This document shows positions 14,928 to 26,291 of a DNA stretch of 64,000 nucleotides, piece by piece. Both the position numbers and the translations under genes were made by a program. The notes beneath the pieces are model-generated. The model ran no database searches, was not told where the DNA came from, and was given only the letters and a program-made list of their open reading frames with translations. Source of the stretch: an uncultured Cellulomonas sp. GTDB lineage: Bacteria; Actinomycetota; Actinomycetes; Actinomycetales; Cellulomonadaceae. How positions within the stretch are numbered: the first letter of the stretch is position 1; every line of letters begins with the position of its first letter. The DNA lies in contig NZ_CANLTL010000003.1 in assembly GCF_947494015.1 (NCBI RefSeq), positions 310,001 to 374,000 of the forward strand, written 5' to 3'.

Positions 14928-16751
14928 TCAGGCCGCGCCGTCCGGGCCGAGGACGACCACGGACCGTGCCGGCACCCGCACCTGCCCGTCCACCACCGGC
15001 TCGCCCGAGGTGGTCGGCTCCCACGCCGCGAGGACCGCGAGGTCCCCCGCGTCCGGGACCGGCACGGCGGCGGCGTCGTCGGCCAGGTTGAGCACCACCC
15101 GCACGGCGCCGCGGGAGATCACGACCCACGACGCGAACCCGGTGGCGGACCCGCCGTCGGCATCCTGGTCCCACTCGACGGACGTCGCGGCGAGGTCGCC
15201 GGAGTGCAGGTCGGGCACCGCGGCACGCAGGGCGATCAGGTCCCGGTACCAGGCGAGCATGCGCGCGTGCCGGTCCTGGTCGAGGTCGTCCCAGACCAGG
15301 GTGCTGGACGCGACCGTCGCCGGGTCCTGCGGGTCGGGCACCTCCAGGTCGCCGTCGACGGCCTGCTCGGGGTACATCTCGGCCCAGCCGTGACCGGAGA
15401 ACTCCTCGCGGCGGCCGTTGCGGACCGCCTCGGCGAGCTCGGGGTCCTGGTGGTCGGTGAAGTACAGGAACGGTGTGCGCGAGCCCCACTCCTGGCCCAT
15501 GAACAGCATGGGCGTGAACGGCGACAGCAGGAACAGCGCGGCCGACGCGGCCAGGGTGCCGTCGTCCAGCCGGGCCGAGGGCCGGTCGCCCAGGGCGCGG
15601 TTGCCCACCTGGTCGTGGTCCTGGTCGAAGACGACGAACCGGCGGGCGTCGGTCCCGGCGGGGACCGGCGCGCCCCAGACCTCGCCGCGGAAGGCGGAGA
15701 ACTCCCCGTCGTGCAGGAAGACCTTCGTGAGCACCTTGGCGAGCACGTCGGGGGAGCCGAAGTCGGCGTAGTAGCCCTGCCGTTCCCCGGTCAGGAAGGT
15801 GTGCACGGCGTGGTGGACGTCGTCGGCCCACTGCGCGGTCATCCCCAGGCCGCCGTCCGCGGTGGGGGTGACCATGGCAGCGTCGTTGAGGTCCGACTCG
15901 GCGATCAGCGACAGCGGACGGCCGACCTCGGCGGACAGCGCGGCGACCTCGTCGGCGAGCTGGGCCAGCAGGTGCGGCGTGGAGTCGTCCACCAGCGCGT
16001 GCACGGCGTCCAGCCGCAGCGCGTCGAGGTGGAAGTCACGCAGCCAGCGCAGGGCGTTGTCGCAGATCCAGCGGCGCACGCCCGGCGAGCCGGGACCATC
16101 CAGGTTGACCGCACGTCCCCACGGCGTCTCGTGCGCCTCGGTGAAGTACGGCCCGAAGGTGTCCAGGTAGTTCCCGGCCGGGCCGAGGTGGTTGTAGACC
16201 ACGTCCAGGCACACCGCCAGGCCGCGCGCGTGCGCGGCGTCGACGAAGCGCTGCAGGGCCGCCGGCCCGCCGTAGGCCTCGTGGACCGCGTACAGGTCGA
16301 CGCCGTCGTAGCCCCAGCCGTGCTGCCCGTCGAAGGCGGCCACGGGCATCAGCTCGACCATGCCGACCCCGAGGTCCACCAGGTGGTCCAGACGCTCGAC
16401 CGCCGAGTCCAGCGTCCCGCCCGGGGTGAACGTGCCGATGTGCAGCTCGTACACGACGGCCTCGCGCACGTCGCGGCCGGGCCAGCCGGCGTCGGACCAG
16501 GGGTGCGCTCCGGTGTCGAACGCGCGGCTGGGGCCGTGCACGCCGGCCGGCTGCCAGGCGCTGCGCGGGTCGGGACGCGGGTCGGAGCCGTCGACGCTGA
16601 ACGCGTAGTCCTCGCCGTGCTCGAGGTCGACGTCGCCGGCGGGCGGCGCCCACCAGCCGTCGTCGTCGCGCTGGAGGGCGACGCGACGGTCGGTCGCGGG
16701 CAGCACGAGCTCCACAGCCCCGGCGTCCGGGGCCCACACGGTCGGTCTCAT
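14928..16751 (-). CDS. treZ: Malto-oligosyltrehalose trehalohydrolase
   Basis: Releases trehalose from the maltooligosyl-trehalose made by TreY. The 607-residue protein has an N-terminal carbohydrate-binding-like domain (VWAPDAGAVEL) and a GH13 barrel. GH13 signatures are present: DVVYNH near residue 183, the nucleophile Asp248 in LRLDAVHAL, the acid/base Glu285 in LIAESDLND, and FDQDHDQVGN for the third acidic residue. ATG 16751 overlaps the treY stop by 4 bp. It is the last gene of treX-treY-treZ and ends before a large hairpin. Length and order match actinobacterial TreZ. Confidence 0.95.
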   Translation of the reverse strand: MRPTVWAPDAGAVELVLPATDRRVALQRDDDGWWAPPAGDVDLEHGEDYAFSVDGSDPRPDPRSAWQPAGVHGPSRAFDTGAHPWSDAGWPGRDVREAVVYELHIGTFTPGGTLDSAVERLDHLVDLGVGMVELMPVAAFDGQHGWGYDGVDLYAVHEAYGGPAALQRFVDAAHARGLAVCLDVVYNHLGPAGNYLDTFGPYFTEAHETPWGRAVNLDGPGSPGVRRWICDNALRWLRDFHLDALRLDAVHALVDDSTPHLLAQLADEVAALSAEVGRPLSLIAESDLNDAAMVTPTADGGLGMTAQWADDVHHAVHTFLTGERQGYYADFGSPDVLAKVLTKVFLHDGEFSAFRGEVWGAPVPAGTDARRFVVFDQDHDQVGNRALGDRPSARLDDGTLAASAALFLLSPFTPMLFMGQEWGSRTPFLYFTDHQDPELAEAVRNGRREEFSGHGWAEMYPEQAVDGDLEVPDPQDPATVASSTLVWDDLDQDRHARMLAWYRDLIALRAAVPDLHSGDLAATSVEWDQDADGGSATGFASWVVISRGAVRVVLNLADDAAAVPVPDAGDLAVLAAWEPTTSGEPVVDGQVRVPARSVVVLGPDGAA

Positions 16752-19332
16752 GGTGTCTCTTCCTCGTGCCGGACCAGCAGGGCGACCGGCAGCTTCTCCA
16801 GCAGCGGAGCGATCGGCTGCACGCCGCCGTCCACGACCCGGTCGGACAGGACGTCGCGCCACCGCCCCTCGGGCAGGGCGACGGTGTGGCCGGCCCAGCC
16901 GCCCAGGCGGTCCAGGCGGATGGCCAGGCGGGTGGCGAGCGTGACCACCTCGGGGGTGCCGCCGTCGGTCCGGGTGAACGCGAACAGGTGCGCGGTGGAC
17001 GACGCGAGCGGCACGTAGCCCGCGCCGGCCTCGACGAACGCACCGGGCAGGTCCCGGCGCACGCGCAGGGCCCGCGAGGTCACCAGCAGCTTCTCGTCGG
17101 CCAGGTCGTGCGGGTTCGCGCCCCCGTCGAGCCGCTCCAGCCGCTCGACCAGCATCGGCTGGTCCACCGGGCGGCGGTTGTCCGGGTCGACCAGGCTCAG
17201 GGACGGCACCTCGGTGCCCTGGTAGACGTCCGCCACCCCGGGCAGCGTGAGCTGGACGAGCTTGGTGCCGAGCGTCGCCGCGCGCACGCCCGACGCCGCC
17301 CGCGACACCCACTCCTCGAACAGCGCCGCGACCTTCGGGTCGGCGATCGCGCGGGTGGCCAGGTCGACCACGGCCGACTCGTACGCCTCGTCCGGAGCGG
17401 TCCAGCGGGTGTGGCTCTTGGCCTCGCGCATCGCCTTGAGCAGGTACTCCTCGAGGCGGTCGGCGCCGATCGGGCCGTCCTCGGACCAGGTGCCGGCCAG
17501 GGTCTGCCACACGACGTTCTCCGTGCGGCCGTCCACGAGGGTGGTGCGGTACGGCGCCGTGACGACGCGCAGGGCGTCCACCAGGCGCGACCAGTCCGCG
17601 GCGAGCTCGGACAGCACGCCCAGGCGCGAGCGGGTGTCCTCGCCGCGCTTGGTGTCGTGCGTGCTGAGGGTGGTCATGCCGACCGGCGTCTGCCACTGCG
17701 CGCGGGCCGCCCAGTGGTGGAACTCGTCAGGGCTGACCGCGAACTTCGCCGGCTCGCCGCCGACCTCGCACAGGCCGATGTCGTGGGTCCAGCGGTAGAA
17801 CGCGGTGTCCTCGACGCCCTTGGCCATCACCGCGCCACAGGTCTGCTGGAAGCGCACCACGAGCTCGTCGCGACGGCGTCCTCGGGTCAGCCCCGCGCTG
17901 CCGGCCTCCCGGCCGAGCAGCAGGTCGACCAGCACGTCGAGGGTCTCGGCGCGGTCCGGGCTGAGCCGGGAGCGCGCGATCCCGGCCGCGGTCAGCATCG
18001 CCTCGACGCTGTCGCGGTGCACCTCCTCGCCGGGCACCACGTAGGCCCGGTAGCGGTCGAACGCGACGAGCAGCTCGATGAGGCACTCCTCCAGAGCGCG
18101 CCAGGTGTGGTCGCGCAGCCGCAGGTCGTCGCGGCAGATGCTCGCGGCGAGCTCGGTGAGCCGGTGCACCTCGGCGTACAGCGCGCCGTCGACGATCTCG
18201 CGCTTTGCCTCGTCGACCAGGGCCGGCAGCTCGTCGGGGCTGTCCCCGGCGATGCGGTGCATCACCGCGCCGAGCCCGGAGGCGCCGCCCGGGTCGACGA
18301 ACGTCGACTGCAGGCGCCACAGCGCCTCGTAGCCGGTCGTGCCGACGGTGTCCCAGTCGGCCGGCAGCTCCTCCTCGCCGGCCAGGATCTTCTCCACCGC
18401 GACCCAGGTGCCGCCCGACTTCTCGTTCAGGCGGGCCAGGTAGCCGGTCGGGTCCGCGAGGCCGTCCGGGTGGTCGATCCGCAGGCCGTCGAACGTGCCG
18501 TTCTCGACCAGCTCCAGGATGAGGGAGTGGCTCGCGTCGAAGACGTCGGGGTCCTCCACCCGGATCGCCGCGAGCGTGCCGACGTCGAAGAACCGGCGGT
18601 AGTTGAGCTCCTCGTCGGCGACCCGCCAGAACGCCAGCCGGTAGTGCTGGCGGTTGACGAGCTCGGCCAGCGGCAGCGCCGCCGTGCCGGCCCGGACCGG
18701 GAAGACGTGGTCGTAGTACCGCAGCACGTCGACCTCCCCCGCGTCGGAGTGCCCGGGGACGACCATCCGGTCCAGGGTCAGCTCGCCGTTGCCGAGCACG
18801 GCCCCGATCCGGTCGCCCAGCACCGGCATGAGCAGGGCGCCGTCACCGGCGGACCAGTCCACGTCGAACCAGGCCGCGTACGGGGAGTCCGGGCCCTCGG
18901 CCAGCACCGACCACAGCTCGCGGTTGTGCCAGGCGGGGGTCGGCACGGCCATGTGGTTCGGGACGATGTCGACGATCATGCCCAGGCCCCGGGACCGGGC
19001 CGCGTCCCGCAGCCGGTCCAGCGCCTCGCGCCCGCCGAGCACCGGCGAGATCTCGGTGTGGTCGACGACGTCGTACCCGTGCGTCGAGCCGGGGGCGGCG
19101 GTCAGGATCGGCGACAGGTACAGGTGCGTGACCCCGAGGTCGGCGTAGTAGCCGACCCGCTCCGCGACGTCGTCGAGGGTGAGGTCGGCGCCGAGCTGGA
19201 GCCGGTAGGTGGACACCGGGACCGGGCGGCCCGGCGCGGGGCGGCGGCGGGCGGAGCCCGTGTGACCGGCCGCGTGACCAGCGGCCTGACCAGCAGCCTG
19301 ACCGGCACCGTGGCCGCCGTCGGTGGGCAGGC

Positions 19333-19336
<4 letters not shown>
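16748..19336 (-). CDS. treY: Malto-oligosyltrehalose synthase
   Basis: Isomerises the reducing-end alpha-1,4 bond of malto-oligosaccharides to alpha-1,1, the first TreY-TreZ step. The 862-residue GH13 protein opens with a low-complexity Gly-Ala-His repeat (about residues 9-27), then the family start VSTYRLQLGADLTLDD. Motifs include GMIVDIVPNHMAVP, the nucleophile region FDGLRIDHPDGLADP and VEKILAGEEELP around the acid/base Glu. ATG 19336 overlaps the treX stop by 4 bp. The frame remains open upstream, but that would run into treX coding sequence. Confidence 0.95.
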
Positions 19337-21549
<2,213 letters not shown>

Positions 21550-21715
21550 GTGCACAGGGTGCCAGCCCGCTCGGCTCCTCCGCGCGGCGAACCGGGTGAA
21601 CGGGACGAACGGCACATCACGGACGACGACGCCCGCGACCGGTCGGCGCCGGTGCGACGCGCGTCCGCACGCCACTCCCGAGGCTGGGACGCGCGGTCTC
21701 GCGTGCTGGACGCCG

Positions 21716-22243
21716 CTACCGGCGCGGCAGGGCGTGCAGGACGACGTCGACGAGCGCGCCGTCGTGCACGGTCGCGGTGGTGTACGTGCACGCGGTCTGG
21801 CGGCGGCGGTCGGTGGGGGAGCCGGGGTTGAGCAGCCGCATCCCGGCCGGCGTGCGCGTGTCCCACGGGATGTGGCTGTGGCCGAACACGAGCACGTCCA
21901 GGCCGCGGTGCGCGGCGTCGCACCGCTGCTCGCGCCCGCCGGCGGGCCCGGTCTCGTGCACGACCCCGAGCCGCAGCCCGCCGACGTCCGCGTGCGCCAC
22001 GAGCGGCAGCCGCTCGCGCAGCGCCGGGCCGTCGTTGTTGCCGTAGCAGGCGACGAGCCGGCGGGCGCGCTGCTCGAGCTCGTCCAGGAGGGCGACGTCC
22101 ACCCAGTCCCCGGCGTGCACGACGACGTCGGCACGGTCGACCTCGTCCCAGACCGCGGCCGGCAGGTCCCGCGCGCGCCGCGGCACGTGCGTGTCGGCGA
22201 GCAGCAGCAGCCGCAGACCGGCACCGGCCGTCGGGTCGGTCAC
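21716..22243 (-). CDS. YfcE-type metallophosphoesterase
   Basis: A 175-residue calcineurin-like phosphoesterase with all metal-binding blocks: LLADTHVPR (DxH), VVHAGDWVD (GDxxD), ACYGNNDG (GNxD/N) and VFGHSHIPW (GHxH). YfcE relatives hydrolyse phosphodiesters in vitro; the physiological substrate is unknown. GTG 22243 lies 7 bp after the stop of the FAD oxidoreductase gene, so it is probably co-transcribed with the type III PKS operon. Whether it takes part in that pathway is open. Confidence 0.85.
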   Translation of the reverse strand: MTDPTAGAGLRLLLLADTHVPRRARDLPAAVWDEVDRADVVVHAGDWVDVALLDELEQRARRLVACYGNNDGPALRERLPLVAHADVGGLRLGVVHETGPAGGREQRCDAAHRGLDVLVFGHSHIPWDTRTPAGMRLLNPGSPTDRRRQTACTYTTATVHDGALVDVVLHALPRR

Positions 22244-22250
22244 CGGCCCG

Positions 22251-23321
22251 TCACCGGGCCAGCCGTTCGACGACGGCGCCGAACACCGCCGGGGCACGGG
22301 TCGCGAGCGGGACGATCCCGCGGCGGGCCGGCGACGTCGCGGCGGTCACCAGCCCGCTGGTCAGGTAGCGGTAGTCGCGGGTCGACGCGGCCCAGGCCCG
22401 CTCGTACCGCTCCGGCGGGTCGTCCAGGGTCGCGACCGCCGCCGCGGCCTGCGCGAAGCCGACCCGCATCCCCTCGCCGGTCAGCGCGTCGACGTACCCC
22501 GACGCGTCGCCGACCAGGCGCACGCGTCCGCGGGTGCGCGCCCACGTGCGCTGCAGCAGCGGCCCGGCGCCGCGTACCGGCCCGTCGGGCTCGGCACCGG
22601 CCAGCCGGGCCGCGAGGTCGGGGAAGCCGGCCAGCGTGGTCGCGAAGTCGGTGCGCGGCGGGCCCAGCAGGGCGACGCCCACCAGACCGTCCCCCACGGG
22701 GGTGACGTAGGCCTCCGCTCGGGGCCCCCAGTGCACCTCGACGACGTCCGCCCAGGGGGCGAGCCGGAAGTGCCGCCGGATGCCGTAGCGCCGGGGTCCG
22801 CGGGCCGGCGCCTCGAGGCCGGCCAGGCGGCGGACGGTGGAGTGCAGCCCGTCGCACCCGAGCAGCCACCGCGCCCGGACCCCGGCGGCCGTCACCGCGC
22901 CGTCGGTCTGCTCGAGGTCGGTGACCCGCGCCTCGTGCCGGTGCACCCCCAGCTCGGCCGCGCGTGCGGCCAGCGCCCCGTGCAGCGCCGTCCGGCGCAC
23001 GCCGCGCCCGGCCGTGCCGCGGAACAGGTGGGTCACGCGCCGGGTCGGGTCGAGGTAGCGGACGCCGAGCAGCGGGTGCCCCTCGGGGTGGACGCCCAGG
23101 CGGTCCAGGGCACGGACCGAGCCGGGCATGAGCCCCTCGCCGCACGCCTTGTCGACCGGGCCGGGGCGGGGCTCGACCAGCACGACGTCGAGCCCCGCGA
23201 GCCGGGCCTCGATCGCGGCCGCGAGCCCCACCGGCCCCCCGCCGACCACGAGGACGTCCGTGTCCGGGCCCGTACCCCATCCGGTGCCCGCACCCGAGCC
23301 CGTGCCCGTACCGGTGGTCAC
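22251..23321 (-). CDS. FAD-dependent oxidoreductase (geranylgeranyl reductase/SrsC-like)
   Basis: A 356-residue flavoprotein of the geranylgeranyl reductase / PHBH-like group. The dinucleotide loop VVGGGPVGLAAA is near residues 25-36, a GCDGLHSTVRR motif lies mid-protein and the second FAD motif is LVGDASGYVDALTGEGM. The N-terminus before the loop is a Gly-Thr repeat of about 17 residues. GTG 23321 overlaps the methyltransferase stop by 4 bp. In the Streptomyces srsABC cluster a flavoprotein hydroxylates the alkylresorcinol product; the same position here suggests a comparable oxidation or reduction. Confidence 0.8.
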   Translation of the reverse strand: MTTGTGTGSGAGTGWGTGPDTDVLVVGGGPVGLAAAIEARLAGLDVVLVEPRPGPVDKACGEGLMPGSVRALDRLGVHPEGHPLLGVRYLDPTRRVTHLFRGTAGRGVRRTALHGALAARAAELGVHRHEARVTDLEQTDGAVTAAGVRARWLLGCDGLHSTVRRLAGLEAPARGPRRYGIRRHFRLAPWADVVEVHWGPRAEAYVTPVGDGLVGVALLGPPRTDFATTLAGFPDLAARLAGAEPDGPVRGAGPLLQRTWARTRGRVRLVGDASGYVDALTGEGMRVGFAQAAAAVATLDDPPERYERAWAASTRDYRYLTSGLVTAATSPARRGIVPLATRAPAVFGAVVERLAR

Positions 23322-23848
23322 GGTCGCGGCCCGTCCGCCAGCGTCTCCAGGGCGCGCACCTCGGTGGGGATCCTGAACCCGAGCAGCAGCACGGCGTTCA
23401 GGGCGGTGAACACCGCGGCGGTCACCCACGCGGTGTGGATGAGCGGCAGTGCGAGGCCCTCCACGACGACGGCGACGTAGTTCGGGTGGCTCAGCCAGCG
23501 GTACGGGCCCCGGGCGACCAGCGGCGCGCCGGGCACGACGATGACCCGGGTGTTCCACTGCGGGCCCAGCGTCGTGATGCACCACCAGCGCAGCGCCTGG
23601 CTGCCCACGGCCAGCGCGAGCGCCGTCCAGCCGAGCCACGGGACGAACGGCCGGTCGGCCGCGTGCGCCTCCACGACGCAGGCGATCAGCAGCGCGGTGT
23701 GCAGCAGCACCATGGGCGGGTAGTGACCGCGGCCCAGCTCCACGCCCCCGCGCGCGAAGGCCCACCGGGCGTTGCGGGTGGCCACGACGAGCTCGGCGAG
23801 CCGTTCCAGGGCGACGAGGGCGATGACGACGTCGAACAGCAGCAGCAC
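23318..23848 (-). CDS. Isoprenylcysteine carboxyl methyltransferase-like protein (SrsB-like)
   Basis: Predicted 176-residue membrane methyltransferase with four or five hydrophobic segments. The ICMT-family signature GPYRWLSHPNYVAVVVEGLALPL occurs near 118-140; its RxxxHPxY core binds SAM. In srs-type clusters such a protein O-methylates phenolic lipids made by the type III PKS. It lies 3 bp after the PKS stop and overlaps the oxidoreductase start by 4 bp, so the genes are tightly coupled. The actual acceptor is inferred from context. Confidence 0.85.
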   Translation of the reverse strand: MLLLFDVVIALVALERLAELVVATRNARWAFARGGVELGRGHYPPMVLLHTALLIACVVEAHAADRPFVPWLGWTALALAVGSQALRWWCITTLGPQWNTRVIVVPGAPLVARGPYRWLSHPNYVAVVVEGLALPLIHTAWVTAAVFTALNAVLLLGFRIPTEVRALETLADGPRP

Positions 23849-23851
23849 GGC

Positions 23852-24931
23852 TCAGCCCTCCGGCCAGCGCAGCAGGACGAGCTCGGCGCAGATGCCCGGG
23901 CCCATCGCGAACAGGACGCCGAGGCCGCCGGGGGCGGTCGTGCCGGCGTCCAGGGTGTCCGCGAGCACGTGCAGCACGGACGACGAGGACAGGTTCCCGA
24001 CCCGGTCCAGCGACCGCCAGCTGAGCTCGAGGTCCTCACGCCCGACCCCGAGGGTGCGGGCGCAGGCCTCCAGCACGCGCGGGCCGCCGGTGTGCGCCAC
24101 CCACGTTCCGACGTCGGCGGTCGTGAGCCCGTGACCGTCCAGCAGCGCGGCGACGTCGTCGCCCAGGTTGCGCTCGACCACGTCGGACAGGCTGGCCGAG
24201 AGCACGATCCGGAAGCCGCTGCCGCCCACGTCCCAGCCGAGCAGGCCGTCGGTGTCCGGGTACAGCCGGCTGGCGCTGTCCACCACGTCCGGACCCACCG
24301 CGCCGGTGCGGGCCGCCCGGTCGTCGCCCAGCATCACGACCGCGGCGGCGCCGTCCCCGAACAGCCCGCTCGAGACCAGGTTCGCCATCGAGTCGTCGCC
24401 GTGCTGCAGCGTGAGCGAGCACAGCTCGACCGACAGCAGCACCGCGACGTCGTCGGGGTGTCCGGCGAGGTAGTCGTGCACCCGGGCGATCCCCGCGGCG
24501 CCGGCGACGCAGCCGAGACCGAAGACCGGCACCCGGCGCACGTCCGGGCGCATGCCCAGCCGGGCGACGAGCAGCGCGTCCAGGGAGGGGGCCGAGATGC
24601 CGGTCACGGACGTGAACAGGATGTGGTCGACGTCCTCCGGCACGAGCCCGGCGAGCTTGAGGGCGTCCCGCACCGCCTGCTCGGCCAGATCCAGGCCCAC
24701 CGAGATGAACAGGTCGTTCGTCTGGCCGAAGGTGGTCAGGTCCCGGTACCGCTCCAGCGGCACCGCGAGATGCCGGGTGCTCACGCCGGTGTTCGCGTGG
24801 ACCCGCTCCAGGACCGCGCGCCGCGGCGACCCCGCGTCCGGCGCCACCAGCGGCGCGAGCACCGCGGTGATCTCCTCCTGCGCGTACGCGTACGGGGGCA
24901 GAGCGGGGGCGACCGCTGCGATGCGCGACAT
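23852..24931 (-). CDS. Type III polyketide synthase
   Basis: A 359-residue chalcone/stilbene-synthase family enzyme. The catalytic triad is complete: Cys141 in VFGLGCVAGA, His280 in WVAHTGGP and Asn313 in VGNLSSSS. The C-terminal GXXPGG-type loop is represented by FAMGPGICAE. Bacterial relatives extend fatty acyl starters with malonyl-CoA to alkylresorcinols or alkylpyrones. ATG 24931 follows CACGAT and 6 nt, consistent with a leaderless message. First gene of a four-gene operon (PKS, methyltransferase, oxidoreductase, phosphoesterase), divergent from a UbiA prenyltransferase. Chain length and product are not readable from sequence. Confidence 0.92.
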   Translation of the reverse strand: MSRIAAVAPALPPYAYAQEEITAVLAPLVAPDAGSPRRAVLERVHANTGVSTRHLAVPLERYRDLTTFGQTNDLFISVGLDLAEQAVRDALKLAGLVPEDVDHILFTSVTGISAPSLDALLVARLGMRPDVRRVPVFGLGCVAGAAGIARVHDYLAGHPDDVAVLLSVELCSLTLQHGDDSMANLVSSGLFGDGAAAVVMLGDDRAARTGAVGPDVVDSASRLYPDTDGLLGWDVGGSGFRIVLSASLSDVVERNLGDDVAALLDGHGLTTADVGTWVAHTGGPRVLEACARTLGVGREDLELSWRSLDRVGNLSSSSVLHVLADTLDAGTTAPGGLGVLFAMGPGICAELVLLRWPEG

Positions 24932-25020
24932 CCCGGCATCGTGCCACGACGGGTCGTCGGCCACCCGGCCCACCCGTGACGGTGCCGGTCGGCTACGGTC
25001 CTGGCGGCACGGACGGCGGC

Positions 25021-25056
25021 GATCGACCGGGGCGATCGACCGGGGCGATCGACCGG
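25021..25056. repeat. 13-bp tandem repeat in the PKS-UbiA divergent promoter region
   Basis: GATCGACCGGGGC occurs twice, followed by a partial third copy, 40-75 bp before the UbiA start and about 90 bp before the PKS start on the other strand. Each full copy follows a C, giving CGATCG half-palindromes spaced one helical turn and a bit apart. The layout suits a regulator array but could also be simple slippage. Confidence 0.6.
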
Positions 25057-25094
25057 GCGTGGCCGATGGCGATCGAGGACGGCGGAGGGCGGTG

Positions 25095-25937
25095 GTGGCG
25101 GTGCTCGGGACGGCTCGGGCGCTGGCGCTGTGCTGCCACCCGGCGCCGGCGCTCGCCGTCACGGTCTTCGCGGCCGCGCTCGCCGCGGGCGTCGGTGCGC
25201 CGCCACTGGTCACCGTGGGCGTGGGGACCGCCGTGCTCGCCGGACAGCTGTCGGTGGGGTGGTCCAACGACTGGATCGACGCCGCACGCGACGTCGCCGT
25301 GGGGCGCGCGGACAAGCCGGTCGCCGCGGGTGCGGTGACGGCCGCGGTGGTGGGGCGGGCCGCCCTGGTGGCTGCGGCGCTGTGCGTCGTGGCGTCCTTC
25401 GCGCTCGGCCCACGTGCGGGCGTGACCCACGTGGCCGCCGTCGCGGTCGCCTGGGCGTACAACGCCCGGCTGAAGAGCACCGCGTGGTCGTGGCTGCCGT
25501 ACGCCGTGTCGTTCGGGCTGCTGGCGTGCGTGGTGACGCTCGCGCTGCCCGCCCCGACGGTCCCGCCCGGGTGGGCGGTGGCCGCGGCCGGGCTGCTCGG
25601 GGTGGGTGCGCACCTGGCCAACGTGCTGCCCGACCTGGAGGACGACGCGGCGACGGGCGTGCACGGGCTGCCGCACCGGCTGGGCCGGACGGGCACCAGC
25701 CTGCTGGCCCCCGTGGTGCTGGTCGCGGCCACGGCGCTGGTCGTGGGCGGTCCCCCCGGCCCGCCCGCACCGCTCGCCTGGGCGGGCGCCGTCCTGGCGA
25801 CCGTGCTCGCGCTGGCCGCGGTGGCTGTCGCCGTCCGTCGCACCCGCAGCCGGGTGCCGTTCAGCGCCGCACTGGCGGTCGCCGCGGTCGACGTCGTGCT
25901 GCTGGTCGCCGCCGCCGGATCGCTGGTCCCCGCGTAG
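25095..25937 (+). CDS. UbiA family prenyltransferase
   Basis: Predicted 280-residue integral membrane prenyltransferase with about eight hydrophobic segments. The first Asp-rich motif is NDWIDAARDVAVGRADKP (about 56-73) and the second is DLEDDAATGVHGLPHRLG (about 178-195); these bind the Mg-diphosphate of the prenyl donor. The start is uncertain among clustered GTG codons 25092, 25095 and 25101; GGAGG at 25084 favours 25095. Its divergent position beside the type III PKS suggests prenylation of a phenolic PKS product, but a quinone or other acceptor is possible. Confidence 0.85.
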   Translation: MAVLGTARALALCCHPAPALAVTVFAAALAAGVGAPPLVTVGVGTAVLAGQLSVGWSNDWIDAARDVAVGRADKPVAAGAVTAAVVGRAALVAAALCVVASFALGPRAGVTHVAAVAVAWAYNARLKSTAWSWLPYAVSFGLLACVVTLALPAPTVPPGWAVAAAGLLGVGAHLANVLPDLEDDAATGVHGLPHRLGRTGTSLLAPVVLVAATALVVGGPPGPPAPLAWAGAVLATVLALAAVAVAVRRTRSRVPFSAALAVAAVDVVLLVAAAGSLVPA

Positions 25938-26032
25938 CCGCCGCCGGGGGGCGCGCGAGCGGCAGCCCAGCGGCGGCGGCGCGGCGGCGCGCCGGGGGAC
26001 CGGTTCGGCGCCGCACCGGGCACCCTGGCCCC

Positions 26033-26272
26033 ATGACCCCACCGAAGAACCCGTGGCCCGGCCGGACCTCACCGGCCGGATGGGTCGGCGTGATCCTCGC
26101 CGGCCTGGCCCTGGTCGTGCTGCACCGGGTGCTCGTCGCGTTCGGGGTCGGCACGTTCGGCCAGCCGACCGACATCGGCGGCGGGCTCGTCGTGCTGGTC
26201 GGCTACGCCGTGACGGTGGCCGGCGTGGTCGGGCTCTGGGCGGCCGCGCGCCGGGGACGTCGTCGGCCGTAG
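26033..26272 (+). CDS. Small two-helix membrane protein, unknown
   Basis: Predicted 79-residue protein with two hydrophobic segments (about 17-36 and 47-71) and a basic C-terminus AARRGRRRP. No family recognised. ATG 26033 is preceded by CACCCT and 6 nt, the same leaderless-like spacing as several neighbours. It converges on the AGCS symporter gene. Confidence 0.55.
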   Translation: MTPPKNPWPGRTSPAGWVGVILAGLALVVLHRVLVAFGVGTFGQPTDIGGGLVVLVGYAVTVAGVVGLWAAARRGRRRP

Positions 26273-26291
26273 CGCCGCGGGCACCGGCCCG

